Shown here: positions 22,038 to 29,496 of the stretch, piece after piece
Layout of the letters: the number at the start of each line of letters is the position of its first letter
Numbering within the stretch: the first letter of the stretch is position 1
Assembly: GCF_014779665.1 (NCBI RefSeq)
Contig: NZ_JACXYY010000004.1
Location: 434,001 to 498,000, forward strand
DNA from: Nocardioides hwasunensis
GTDB taxonomy: Bacteria; Actinomycetota; Actinomycetes; Propionibacteriales; Nocardioidaceae
DNA: 64,000 nucleotides
Direction: 5' to 3'
The notes under the pieces: generated by a model
What the model saw: only the letters and a program-made list of their open reading frames with translations
Told to the model about the DNA's origin: nothing
Database searches by the model: none
Position numbers and translations under genes: made by a program

Positions 22038-23255
22038 ATGAGCATCGTCGAGCAGTCCTACGACTACGTCATCGTCGGCGGGGGTGTCACGGCCGCCAGC
22101 GCGGTGAAGGGCATCCGCTCCGAGGACAGCAGCGGCACGATCGGGATCCTCGGCTCGGAGCCGGTGAAGCCCGTCTACCGACCGGACCTGTCCAAGGACC
22201 TCTGGCTCGACGACGACAAGAGCCTCGAGGACTCCTCCCTCGCCGGTGACCTCGACGGTGACGACGGCGTCGACCTCGTCACCGACACGACCGTGACCGA
22301 GATCGACCCCGGCGCACACGTCGTACGCCTCGCGGACGGCACGAGCATCGGCTACGGCAGGCTCCTGCTGGCCACCGGTGCCGAGCCGCGCACCCTCGCG
22401 GTCGACCCCGGCCCGAAGGTCGTCTACTACCGCACCGCCGCCGACTACGAGCGGCTGCGCGCCATCGCTGCGACGGGCAGCCACGTGGTGGTCGTGGGCG
22501 GCGGCTACATCGGCTCCGAGATCGCCTCCGCGCTCGTGCAGAACGGCGTCGACGTCACCCTCGTGCTGGACCTGGAGGACGTGCAGGAGCAGATGTTCCC
22601 GCGGGCTCTGGCCGCCACGCTGACCAAGGCGTTCGACGACCGCGGCGTGACGATCGTGCACGGCTCGGTCGAGGGCGGACAGGAGCAGGACGGTGGCGTC
22701 CGGATCCGCCTCGAAGACGGCACCGACATCACCGCGGACGGCGCGGTCATCGGCGTCGGCGTGCTCCCCCGCACGGGCCTCGCAGAGGCAGCCGGACTCG
22801 ACGTCGACAACGGCATCGTGGTCGACGCGCACCTGCGCACCAGCGTCGAGGACGTGTACGCCGCGGGCGACGTGGCGGCCTACCCCGACGCGCTCCTCGG
22901 CCGCCGTCGCGTCGAGCACGTCGACCACGCCGAGAAGTCCGGCGAGCTCGCCGGCCGGGCGATGGCCGGTGCCGACGCGACGTACGACTACACGCCGATG
23001 TTCTGGTCCGACATCTTCGACTACGGCTACGAGGCCGTCGGGGAGACGAGGAGCGACCTCGACATGGTCGAGGACTGGAAGGACGGCGAGATCGGGACGG
23101 GCGTCGTCTACTACCTGAGGTCCGGCCACGTGCGCGGCGTGCTGCTGTGGAACGTCTGGGACAGCGCGGACCAGGCGCGTGAGGTCATCGCCGAGACGTC
23201 GGACGCGCCGGTGGCCGACCCGGAGACGCTGCGGGGGCGCATCGCGTTCGAGTGA
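22038..23255 (+). CDS. FAD-dependent NAD(P)H oxidoreductase, AIF/ferredoxin-reductase type
   Basis: A 405-residue flavoprotein with two dinucleotide-binding folds: FAD site YDYVIVGGGVTAASAVKGI (residues 8-26) and NAD(P)H site HVVVVGGGYIGSEIASAL (about residues 150-167). The flavin-contacting GVGVLPRTGLAEAAGL and VYAAGDVAAYPDAL motifs follow. The C-terminal TYDYTPMFWSDIFDYGYEAVG is typical of AIF-like and putidaredoxin-reductase-like enzymes. There is no CxxxxC redox disulfide, so it passes electrons from NAD(P)H to a partner or quinone rather than reducing a thiol. No ferredoxin or oxygenase gene is adjacent, so the partner is unknown. Related intergenic repeats lie on both sides. Confidence 0.85.
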   Translation: MSIVEQSYDYVIVGGGVTAASAVKGIRSEDSSGTIGILGSEPVKPVYRPDLSKDLWLDDDKSLEDSSLAGDLDGDDGVDLVTDTTVTEIDPGAHVVRLADGTSIGYGRLLLATGAEPRTLAVDPGPKVVYYRTAADYERLRAIAATGSHVVVVGGGYIGSEIASALVQNGVDVTLVLDLEDVQEQMFPRALAATLTKAFDDRGVTIVHGSVEGGQEQDGGVRIRLEDGTDITADGAVIGVGVLPRTGLAEAAGLDVDNGIVVDAHLRTSVEDVYAAGDVAAYPDALLGRRRVEHVDHAEKSGELAGRAMAGADATYDYTPMFWSDIFDYGYEAVGETRSDLDMVEDWKDGEIGTGVVYYLRSGHVRGVLLWNVWDSADQAREVIAETSDAPVADPETLRGRIAFE

Positions 23256-23277
23256 GGTGTGGTGCCGAGGGGTACCG

Positions 23278-23322
23278 GGTCTCGTGACAGGCGCCAGGGC
23301 GCCTTCCTCGACCGACGAGGCG
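23278..23322 (+). repeat. Second copy of the lexA-downstream repeat
   Basis: GGGTCTCGTGACAGG, the small palindrome GGCGCCAGGGCGCC and CCTCGACCGACG resemble the repeat at 21910-21983 in the same orientation. The two copies bracket the oxidoreductase gene. This copy ends about 20 bp before the sulfotransferase start. Confidence 0.45.
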
Positions 23323-23342
23323 GGCGCGGTAGCCTCGCGGCG

Positions 23343-24056
23343 ATGTCCGACCCCACGCTGTTCCGCACCCGCCCGGGCAACCGACGCAGGCTGACACCGG
23401 CCGGCGAGGCGGAGGTCGAGCGCCTGGCCGCCGCGGGTGAGCGGTCAGGCTGGCTCAGCCCGCTGGCGTACAACCTCACGATCAGCCACAGCCACCGGTT
23501 CGTCTGGTACCGCGTGGCCAAGGTCGCGACCCGGACGATCCGCCACCACTTCGAGAGCCACGACGTCACGATGGACGTCGACCACGCGATGCGGATCCGC
23601 TACCCGCTGGCGGCGTACGCCGACTACCTCACGTTCGCCTTCGTCCGCGACCCGCTCGACCGCTTCGTGTCGGCGTGGCACGACAAGGTCGTGGACAACA
23701 ACTACTACCGCTTCGAGCCCGATCAGCTGGAGCGGATGCAGACGATCGAGGAGTTCGCCCGCTGGACCGCGGCGCAGGACCTCGCGGCGGTGCCGGGGAC
23801 CGACCAGCACCTGACGCTCCAGAGCCGGATGATCGACCTCAACCGCGTCGACCTGCTGGGACGGCTGGAGACCTTCGACCGCGACTTCGCCGAGGTGTGC
23901 CAGCGAGTCGGTGCGCCGGCCGTGCCGACCGCGCCGAAGAACCAGACCGCGCCCGGCGGGCGGGACCGGCAGGTCTCGGACGAGCTGCGGGAGCTGGTCG
24001 CGACCATGTACCGCCGCGACTACCAGGTCTTCGGCTACTCCCCCGACCGACCCTGA
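23343..24056 (+). CDS. Sulfotransferase family (Sulfotransfer_2-like) protein
   Basis: A 237-residue protein starting at ATG 23343. YRVAKVATRTIRHHFE corresponds to the 5'-phosphosulfate-binding loop (KxxxTxI variant). FAFVRDPLDRFVSAWHDKV is the classic 3'-phosphate-binding segment (VRDPxxRxxSxW) of PAPS-dependent carbohydrate sulfotransferases. Length and layout fit the Sulfotransfer_2 group. It should move a sulfo group from PAPS to a sugar or similar acceptor; the acceptor is unknown. There is no signal or transmembrane segment. It is followed 12 bp later by the DivIVA-like gene, so co-transcription is likely. Confidence 0.8.
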   Translation: MSDPTLFRTRPGNRRRLTPAGEAEVERLAAAGERSGWLSPLAYNLTISHSHRFVWYRVAKVATRTIRHHFESHDVTMDVDHAMRIRYPLAAYADYLTFAFVRDPLDRFVSAWHDKVVDNNYYRFEPDQLERMQTIEEFARWTAAQDLAAVPGTDQHLTLQSRMIDLNRVDLLGRLETFDRDFAEVCQRVGAPAVPTAPKNQTAPGGRDRQVSDELRELVATMYRRDYQVFGYSPDRP

Positions 24057-24068
24057 CGAAGGACCCCG

Positions 24069-24491
24069 ATGACGCTCGAACGCCCCCGCTTCACCACGAC
24101 CAAGCTCCGCGAGGGCTATGACACGGGAGAGGTCGACTCGCTCGTCGACCTCGTCTTCCTGGTCCTGGCGCACGGCGAGGCGAACCTGTCCCCCAGCTCG
24201 GTCGAGAACTACCGATTCACCCCGACGCGGCTCCGTGACGGCTACGACATGGGCGAGGTCGACCAGTGGCTCGACGAGGCCGTCGTCGCACTCGCCGATC
24301 ACCGGCGCAAGCCGGGAGCGGGCCCGAGCGCGGCCGGTGCGACGGCGTACGCCACTCCCCCGGCGACCCCGGCCGGCTCTCCCACCCGCTCCGACGCGAT
24401 CGTCGAGGTGGGCGGCGGCACGAACCGCACCGTCCTCCTCGTGGTCGCGCTCGTGGTGCTGGCCGTGGCGGCCTACGTCCTCTTCCGCTGA
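24069..24491 (+). CDS. DivIVA-domain-like protein with two motifs and a C-terminal membrane anchor
   Basis: A 140-residue protein with two copies of the DivIVA N-terminal signature about 45 residues apart: PRFTTTKLREGYDTGEVDSLVD (residues 6-27) and FTPTRLRDGYDMGEVDQWLD (residues 50-69). Each normally forms the membrane-curvature-sensing loop of DivIVA/Wag31. There is no long coiled coil. A Pro/Ala/Thr linker leads to one transmembrane helix at the very end (TVLLVVALVVLAVAAYVLF). This suggests a tail-anchored polar or division-related scaffold. It lies 12 bp after the sulfotransferase gene and is convergent with the helicase gene, 12 bp away. Confidence 0.8.
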   Translation: MTLERPRFTTTKLREGYDTGEVDSLVDLVFLVLAHGEANLSPSSVENYRFTPTRLRDGYDMGEVDQWLDEAVVALADHRRKPGAGPSAAGATAYATPPATPAGSPTRSDAIVEVGGGTNRTVLLVVALVVLAVAAYVLFR

Positions 24492-24503
24492 CGAGCGCGC
24501 GGG

Positions 24504-26498
24504 CTACGCCTCGCCCAGCCGCTTGAGCGCCTGGCGCACGAGCCCCGGATCGACCGTCGACCACATCGGCGGCAGCGACGCCTTGAGGAACCGGCCGTAG
24601 CGGGCGGTCTCCAGCCGCGGGTCGAGCACAGCGACGATGCCGCGGTCGGTGGTCGTCCGGATCAGCCGTCCGGCTCCCTGCGCCATCAGCAGCGCGGCGT
24701 GGGTGGCCGCGACCTGCATGAAGCCGTTGCCGCCGGCCTGGTCCGCGGCCTTCTGCCGTGCCGACATCAGCGGGTCGTCGGGCCGCGGGAACGGGATCCG
24801 GTCGATGATCACCAGCTGGCAGGTGTCGCCGGGGACGTCGAGGCCCTGCCAGAGCGAGAGCGTGCCGAACAGGCACGTGTGCGGGTCCTCCACGAACTGC
24901 TTGGCGAGCTCGGGCAGCTGGGCGTCGCCCTGCGCGAGCGTGGTGAGGTGCGGCAGCCTCGCGCGGACCGCCTCCGCCGCCGTCTCCGCCGCCCGACGGG
25001 ACGAGAACAGACCGAGCGTACGGCCGTCGAGCGCGTCGACGAGGTCGCAGATCTCGTCGAGCTGGGCCTGGCCGAGACCGTCGCGGCCGGGCTGCGGGAG
25101 GTGACGGGCGACGTAGAGGATGGACTGCTGGCCGTAGTCGAACGGCGAGCCGACGTCGATGCCCTTCCACGGCAGTGCGTTCTCCGGATCGCTGCTCGCG
25201 ACCTGGGAGCCGATCCGCTCGGCGGGCTTGAGCCCCAGCGAGGTGGCCACGGCGCCGAACTCGCCACCGAGCATCAGCGTCGCGCTGGTGAAGATCACCG
25301 TCTTGTCGGTGAGGAGCTTGTCTCGCATCGGCCCCCACACCTGGAGCGGTGCGACGTGCAGCCGCGCGGGGAACCGGTCGCGCGCCTCGCCGAGCCAGAG
25401 CACGTCAGCCTGCGATCCGGCCGCCATCCGCTCGGCGTTGACGAAGACCTCCTGCACCATCCCCTTCGACTGGGTGCGCCCGGCGTCGCCCTCACCCTCG
25501 CCGCCGGACTCGCGGGGATACGCCGAGACGCAGGCACGCGCCGCGTCGCGCACGAGCACCAGGGCGTCGGACAGCTGCTGCGAGACCTGGTCGATCCGCC
25601 CGGGAGGGGTCGCCTCGAAGGCCTCGGCCAGGGCGCCCGCAGCGTCCTCGAGGTCGCCTGCCGGGTCGCCCGACGCCGACTCGGTCCAGCGCGTCGAGCG
25701 ACGGGCGGCACGCTCGATGTCGGACACCGCGAGCTCGTCGGTGGCTGCCTGGGTGACGCGCGCGGTGAGCTCGTGAGCCTCGTCGATGACCACCGTGTCG
25801 TAGTCGGGGATCATCGGCACCTCCTCGATCGCGTCGATCGCGAGGAGGGAGTGGTTGGTGACGACCAGGTGGCTGCGCTGCGCCTTCTCCTTGGCCAGCT
25901 CGGCGAAGCACTCCGCGCCGAAGGGGCACTTCGCGGCACCGAGGCACTCGCGGTGGTTGACCGAGACCTGACGCCACTCGCGGTCGGTGTGGCGCGGGGC
26001 GTTGTCGCGCTCGCCGCTGCCGCTCTGCTCGGACTCCTCCTCGGCCCACGCGCGCAGCTCGAGGACCTTCTCGGCCATCGACCCCATCGGGACGTCGACC
26101 AGGGTGCCCTGGTCGTCCGGGACGCCGGCTCGGATCCGGTGCAGGCAGGCGTAGTTGGAGCGGCCCTTGAGCACGGCGTACGACGTGTCGAGACCGGGCA
26201 CGTCCTTGACCGCCTCGACCAGCCGCGGCAGGTCGCGCTCGACGAGCTGGTGCTGGAGCGCGAGGGTCGCGGTGGCGACGACGACGCGCTTGTCGTGGAG
26301 CATCGCCGGGACGAGGTAGCCCAGCGACTTGCCGGTGCCGGTGCCGGCCTGCACGAGCAGGTGGCGGCCCTCCTCCATGGCGTCGGCGACCTCGGTGGCC
26401 ATCTGGACCTGGCCGTCGCGCTGCTGCCCGCCGAGCGCGGTGACCGCCTGGGCCAGGACCGTCGCGACGGAGGTGGTGGCGGTGTCGGTCTCAGGCAC
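24504..26498 (-). CDS. dinG: ATP-dependent DNA helicase, DinG/XPD family
   Basis: A 664-residue superfamily 2 helicase. Walker A is AGTGTGKS (residues 51-58) and the DEAH box is VIDEAHEL (239-242 for DEAH). Four cysteines, Cys118, Cys185, Cys191 and Cys197, lie between motifs Ia and II in the arrangement that holds the 4Fe-4S cluster in DinG and XPD. Late motifs include FTSATL, LFSSRRAAETA and QGAGRLIRTTTDRG. It unwinds 5'-tailed DNA, R-loops or D-loops during repair. Presence close to lexA fits a DNA-damage role, although no clear SOS box was found at its start. The C-terminal half is complete. Confidence 0.93.
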   Translation of the reverse strand: MPETDTATTSVATVLAQAVTALGGQQRDGQVQMATEVADAMEEGRHLLVQAGTGTGKSLGYLVPAMLHDKRVVVATATLALQHQLVERDLPRLVEAVKDVPGLDTSYAVLKGRSNYACLHRIRAGVPDDQGTLVDVPMGSMAEKVLELRAWAEEESEQSGSGERDNAPRHTDREWRQVSVNHRECLGAAKCPFGAECFAELAKEKAQRSHLVVTNHSLLAIDAIEEVPMIPDYDTVVIDEAHELTARVTQAATDELAVSDIERAARRSTRWTESASGDPAGDLEDAAGALAEAFEATPPGRIDQVSQQLSDALVLVRDAARACVSAYPRESGGEGEGDAGRTQSKGMVQEVFVNAERMAAGSQADVLWLGEARDRFPARLHVAPLQVWGPMRDKLLTDKTVIFTSATLMLGGEFGAVATSLGLKPAERIGSQVASSDPENALPWKGIDVGSPFDYGQQSILYVARHLPQPGRDGLGQAQLDEICDLVDALDGRTLGLFSSRRAAETAAEAVRARLPHLTTLAQGDAQLPELAKQFVEDPHTCLFGTLSLWQGLDVPGDTCQLVIIDRIPFPRPDDPLMSARQKAADQAGGNGFMQVAATHAALLMAQGAGRLIRTTTDRGIVAVLDPRLETARYGRFLKASLPPMWSTVDPGLVRQALKRLGEA

Positions 26499-26575
26499 CC
26501 CAGAACCTTACGGGGCGGCGCCGACACGACGTCGTACGCCATCCACAGCGCGCCGCCGAGGAATGGCTGGCGCGC

Positions 26576-26722
26576 TCAGTAGTTCTTCTTGCGACCGATC
26601 TGCTTGCGGTTCATGTGACGCTCGATGCGCCGCTCGGGCTGGCCGAGGACCCGCGACAGGATCTTGACGCGGTACTTGTAGGCGACGACGCCGAGCACGA
26701 CGATCAGCAGGAGCCAGAGCAT
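26576..26722 (-). CDS. Small membrane-anchored basic protein, 48 residues
   Basis: A short frame starting at ATG 26722 encodes MLWLLLIVVLGVVAYKYRVK, then ILSRVLGQPERRIERHMNRKQ and ending GRKKNY. It has one N-terminal transmembrane helix and a strongly basic cytoplasmic tail. The codon choice is high-GC3 like its neighbours, and the stop is 78 bp before the dinG start, so it may be first in a unit with dinG. It is too small for family recognition, but the membrane helix plus conserved-looking basic tail argue that it is real. Confidence 0.6.
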   Translation of the reverse strand: MLWLLLIVVLGVVAYKYRVKILSRVLGQPERRIERHMNRKQIGRKKNY

Positions 26723-26799
26723 GCGGTGAGCCTACGGCAACCCGGCAAGGGCCGGCGGGTCCAGCGAGCGGCTCGAGGGCGACCTTCGTACCCGAGTCT

Positions 26800-26863
26800 C
26801 CCGCTTGTCACCCCAGATCTGGTGTGACAAGCGGGGTGGTCACCGGATATCCGGTGACTCCAG
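26800..26863 (-). repeat. Downstream element: palindromic head plus hairpin, copy C
   Basis: On the minus strand, downstream of the secDF stop, comes CTGGAGTCACCGGATATCC..., the palindrome GTCACCGGATATCCGGTGAC (26839-26858), then a strong hairpin CCCGCTTGTCACC (26800-26812) with GGTGTGACAAGCGGG (26821-26835). The head is the same as at 38297-38326 and 39469-39498; the hairpin sequence differs. Short 9-bp tandem CCCAGAGAT units lie at 26879-26905. Confidence 0.65.
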
Positions 26864-26921
26864 GACCCAGGCCCGGAGGCCCAGAGATCCCAGAGATCCC
26901 AGACCCGGAGGCAAGCGGAGG

Positions 26922-29402
26922 TCAGACGACCGCGCCGGAGTCGTCGGCCGTCCGGACGACCTTCTCCTTCTTCACCCGGCTCATCGGATACCTCTCCTGC
27001 AAGTAGGTCAGGATCGGCGTGGCGACGAAGACCGACGACAGCGTGCCGATGCCGAGGCCGACGAGCAGGGCGATGGAGAAGTCGCGCAGCGAGTCGCCGC
27101 CGATGACGGCGAGCGCGGCCAGGATGAACATGGCGCCGAGGCCGGTGTTGACCGTGCGGGGCAGGGTCTCGACCGACGCCGTGTTGGCCAGCTCCATGAA
27201 GTCCTGGTCGGGCCGCGAGCCCCACCAGCGTTCTCGGATGCGGTCGAAGACGACGACGCTGTCGTTGACCGACAGACCCACGATGGTCATGGCGGCGGCC
27301 AGGAAGATGCCGTCGATCGGCTTGCCGAGCCAGGCGAACAGGCCGACGACGATGATCACGTCGTGCGCCATCGCGAGCACCGCGGAGAGGCCGAAGGTCC
27401 ACTTGAACCGGATGGCGAGGTAGATGAGCTGGGCCAGGAACGCGACGCCGAAGGCGATGAGCGCGTTGTTGCGCAGCTCCTTGCCGAGGGACGAGCCGAT
27501 CGTCTGGTCGTCGACCTTGTCGACCGTACCGCCGATCTTCGACAGCTCAGCCTCGATCTGGCGCTCCTGGTCGTTGCTGATCTCGCCGGTCCGGACGGTG
27601 AAGTCGGCCGTGTCGGCCGTCTGGACGACGGCCTCGGGGAACCCGGCCTCGGCGACGGCATCACGCGCCTGGTCGACGGAGATCTCCTTCGAGACGGTGT
27701 AGTCGAGCTGCCGGCCACCGGTGAACTCGACACCGAGGTTGAGGCCCTGGGTCGCGATGCCAGCGACGGCGACGACGAGCGCCGCCGCGGAGATGCCGAG
27801 CCAGGTGTTGCGGCGCTTCATCAGCTGCGGGTTCTTGCGCTCGAGCCAGCGGCGCACGCGGCCGATGTCGCCCAGACCGCTGACCATCGGCCGGCGCGCG
27901 ACCGACTTCGGCGAGACGGCGACGTCGCACAGCACGCGGGCGATGATCAGCGCGGAGATCATCGAGGCGATGACACCGATGGTGAGCGTGACACCGAAGC
28001 CCTTGATCGGGCCGGAGCCCAGGAAGAAGAGCAGCCCGGCCGCCAGGAGCGTGGTGACGTTCGAGTCGATGATCGCGGTCCACGCCTTGTTGAACCCGAT
28101 CGTGAGTGCCCGCCTCAGACCCGCGGAGGGATTGGCCTCGTACTCCTCCCTGGCTCTCTCGAAGACAAGCACATTGGCATCGATGGCCATGCCGATCGCG
28201 AGGACGAAGCCGGCGAGGCCGGGCAGGGTCAGCGTGGACCCCAGCCCGACGAGCATGGCGTAGGCGAGCAGGGCGTACGACGCCAGCGCGAGGGTCGCCA
28301 TGAGTCCGACGAGGCGGTAGACGGCGACGATGAACAGTCCGGTCAGCAGGATGCCGATGAGGCCGGCCTCGATCGACTGGTCGATCGCCGCGGCACCGAG
28401 CGAGGGGCCGACGAGGCGGTCGGAGATCGGCTTGAGCTCGAGGGGCAGCGAGCCGCCCTCGATCAGCGCGGCGAGCTCGCCGGCCGACTTGGCGGTGTAG
28501 TCACCGGTGATCTGCGTGCCGCCGCCGCGGATGCCGACGTCGCAGCCGACGCTGGTCTCGACCTGGGGCGAGGAGATGATCTCGCCGTCGAGGACGATCG
28601 CGATCCGGCGCTTGGGGTCGCCGTCGGGGTTGCAGGCCGCCTTGCCGGTGATGTCGGCCCAGGTGTTGCCACCCTGGCGGTTGAAGTCGATCGCGACGAC
28701 CCAGTTGACGCTGTTCTGCGGCTGCTGCGCGCTGGCCCCGGTGATCTCGTCACCCTGGATGACCGTGGGGCCGACCGCGAGGTAGTCGCCCTGGTCGGAC
28801 GGCAGCACGAGGTCGCCCGCGCTGTCCCCGTCGCCGTTGCCGTTGCCGTTGCCCTGGCCGTCGTCCTGGCCGTCGTTCTGGCCGCCGTTCTGGCCGTTGC
28901 CGTTCTTCCCGTTGCCCTGGCCGTCACCCTGGCCGTTGCCGTCACCCTGGGTGTCGCCGCTCTCGTCCGGCGCGGCGGTCTCGTCCTGCTGGTCCTGGGC
29001 CTGATCGGGGTCGGTCGCCTCGTCGGGCTGCGCGGTGCGGAGCACCTCGTGGATGGTCAGCTTGGCCGTGGTGCCGATGCGCTCCTCGGCCTGCTGCGCC
29101 TCCTCGTCGCTGGTGACGCCGGGCAGCTCGACGAGGATGCGGTTCTGGCCCTGGCGCACGAGGGTCGACTCGGCGACACCGAGGGCGTCGACCCGGCCGC
29201 GCAGGACCTGCAGGGTCTTGTCGACGTTCTCCGAGGAGGCGGGTGTCGCCTCGGTGCCCTCCGCCTCGAAGACGAACTGCGCGCCGCCCTTGAGGTCGAG
29301 GCCGAGGTTGGGCTTGACGTTGATCGCCAGCGCCGCGCACCCGACCAGCAGGCCCAGCACGAGGAGGAAGCGGATCCAGACACCACGGGACATGCGCGAC
29401 AT
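26922..29402 (-). CDS. secDF: Fused protein-export subunit SecDF
   Basis: An 826-residue fusion of SecD and SecF, which use proton-motive force to help pull exported proteins from the Sec channel. The SecD half has TM1 (residues 10-27), DLKGGAQFVFE, the P1 domain and GPSLGAAAIDQSIEAG with TM2-6 including GMAIDANVLVFERAREE. The SecF half starts near residue 540: GLNLGVEFTGGRQLDYTV, then TIVGLSVNDSVVVFDRIRE. The proton-relay Asp residues are in AIDANV and VNDSVV. A Gly/Asn/Gln/Asp-rich stretch of about 45 residues near residue 160 interrupts P1. No yajC or ruv genes are nearby, unlike the usual secD-secF locus, so this may be an extra copy. Confidence 0.93.
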   Translation of the reverse strand: MSRMSRGVWIRFLLVLGLLVGCAALAINVKPNLGLDLKGGAQFVFEAEGTEATPASSENVDKTLQVLRGRVDALGVAESTLVRQGQNRILVELPGVTSDEEAQQAEERIGTTAKLTIHEVLRTAQPDEATDPDQAQDQQDETAAPDESGDTQGDGNGQGDGQGNGKNGNGQNGGQNDGQDDGQGNGNGNGDGDSAGDLVLPSDQGDYLAVGPTVIQGDEITGASAQQPQNSVNWVVAIDFNRQGGNTWADITGKAACNPDGDPKRRIAIVLDGEIISSPQVETSVGCDVGIRGGGTQITGDYTAKSAGELAALIEGGSLPLELKPISDRLVGPSLGAAAIDQSIEAGLIGILLTGLFIVAVYRLVGLMATLALASYALLAYAMLVGLGSTLTLPGLAGFVLAIGMAIDANVLVFERAREEYEANPSAGLRRALTIGFNKAWTAIIDSNVTTLLAAGLLFFLGSGPIKGFGVTLTIGVIASMISALIIARVLCDVAVSPKSVARRPMVSGLGDIGRVRRWLERKNPQLMKRRNTWLGISAAALVVAVAGIATQGLNLGVEFTGGRQLDYTVSKEISVDQARDAVAEAGFPEAVVQTADTADFTVRTGEISNDQERQIEAELSKIGGTVDKVDDQTIGSSLGKELRNNALIAFGVAFLAQLIYLAIRFKWTFGLSAVLAMAHDVIIVVGLFAWLGKPIDGIFLAAAMTIVGLSVNDSVVVFDRIRERWWGSRPDQDFMELANTASVETLPRTVNTGLGAMFILAALAVIGGDSLRDFSIALLVGLGIGTLSSVFVATPILTYLQERYPMSRVKKEKVVRTADDSGAVV

Positions 29403-29496
29403 ACTTCCTCAAGGTCGACGTTCGCCCGAATCCGGGCTCGGACGGCTCAACGCGTGGCCGGCACCGTTGGTTCCGGCTCGCGCGAGACGCAAAACG

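Noticed and set aside
28830..28965. Repetitive DNA in secDF as a sign of frameshift or misassembly
   Set aside because: The frame stays open and encodes a plausible Gly/Asn/Gln/Asp linker; motifs on both sides are in the same frame.
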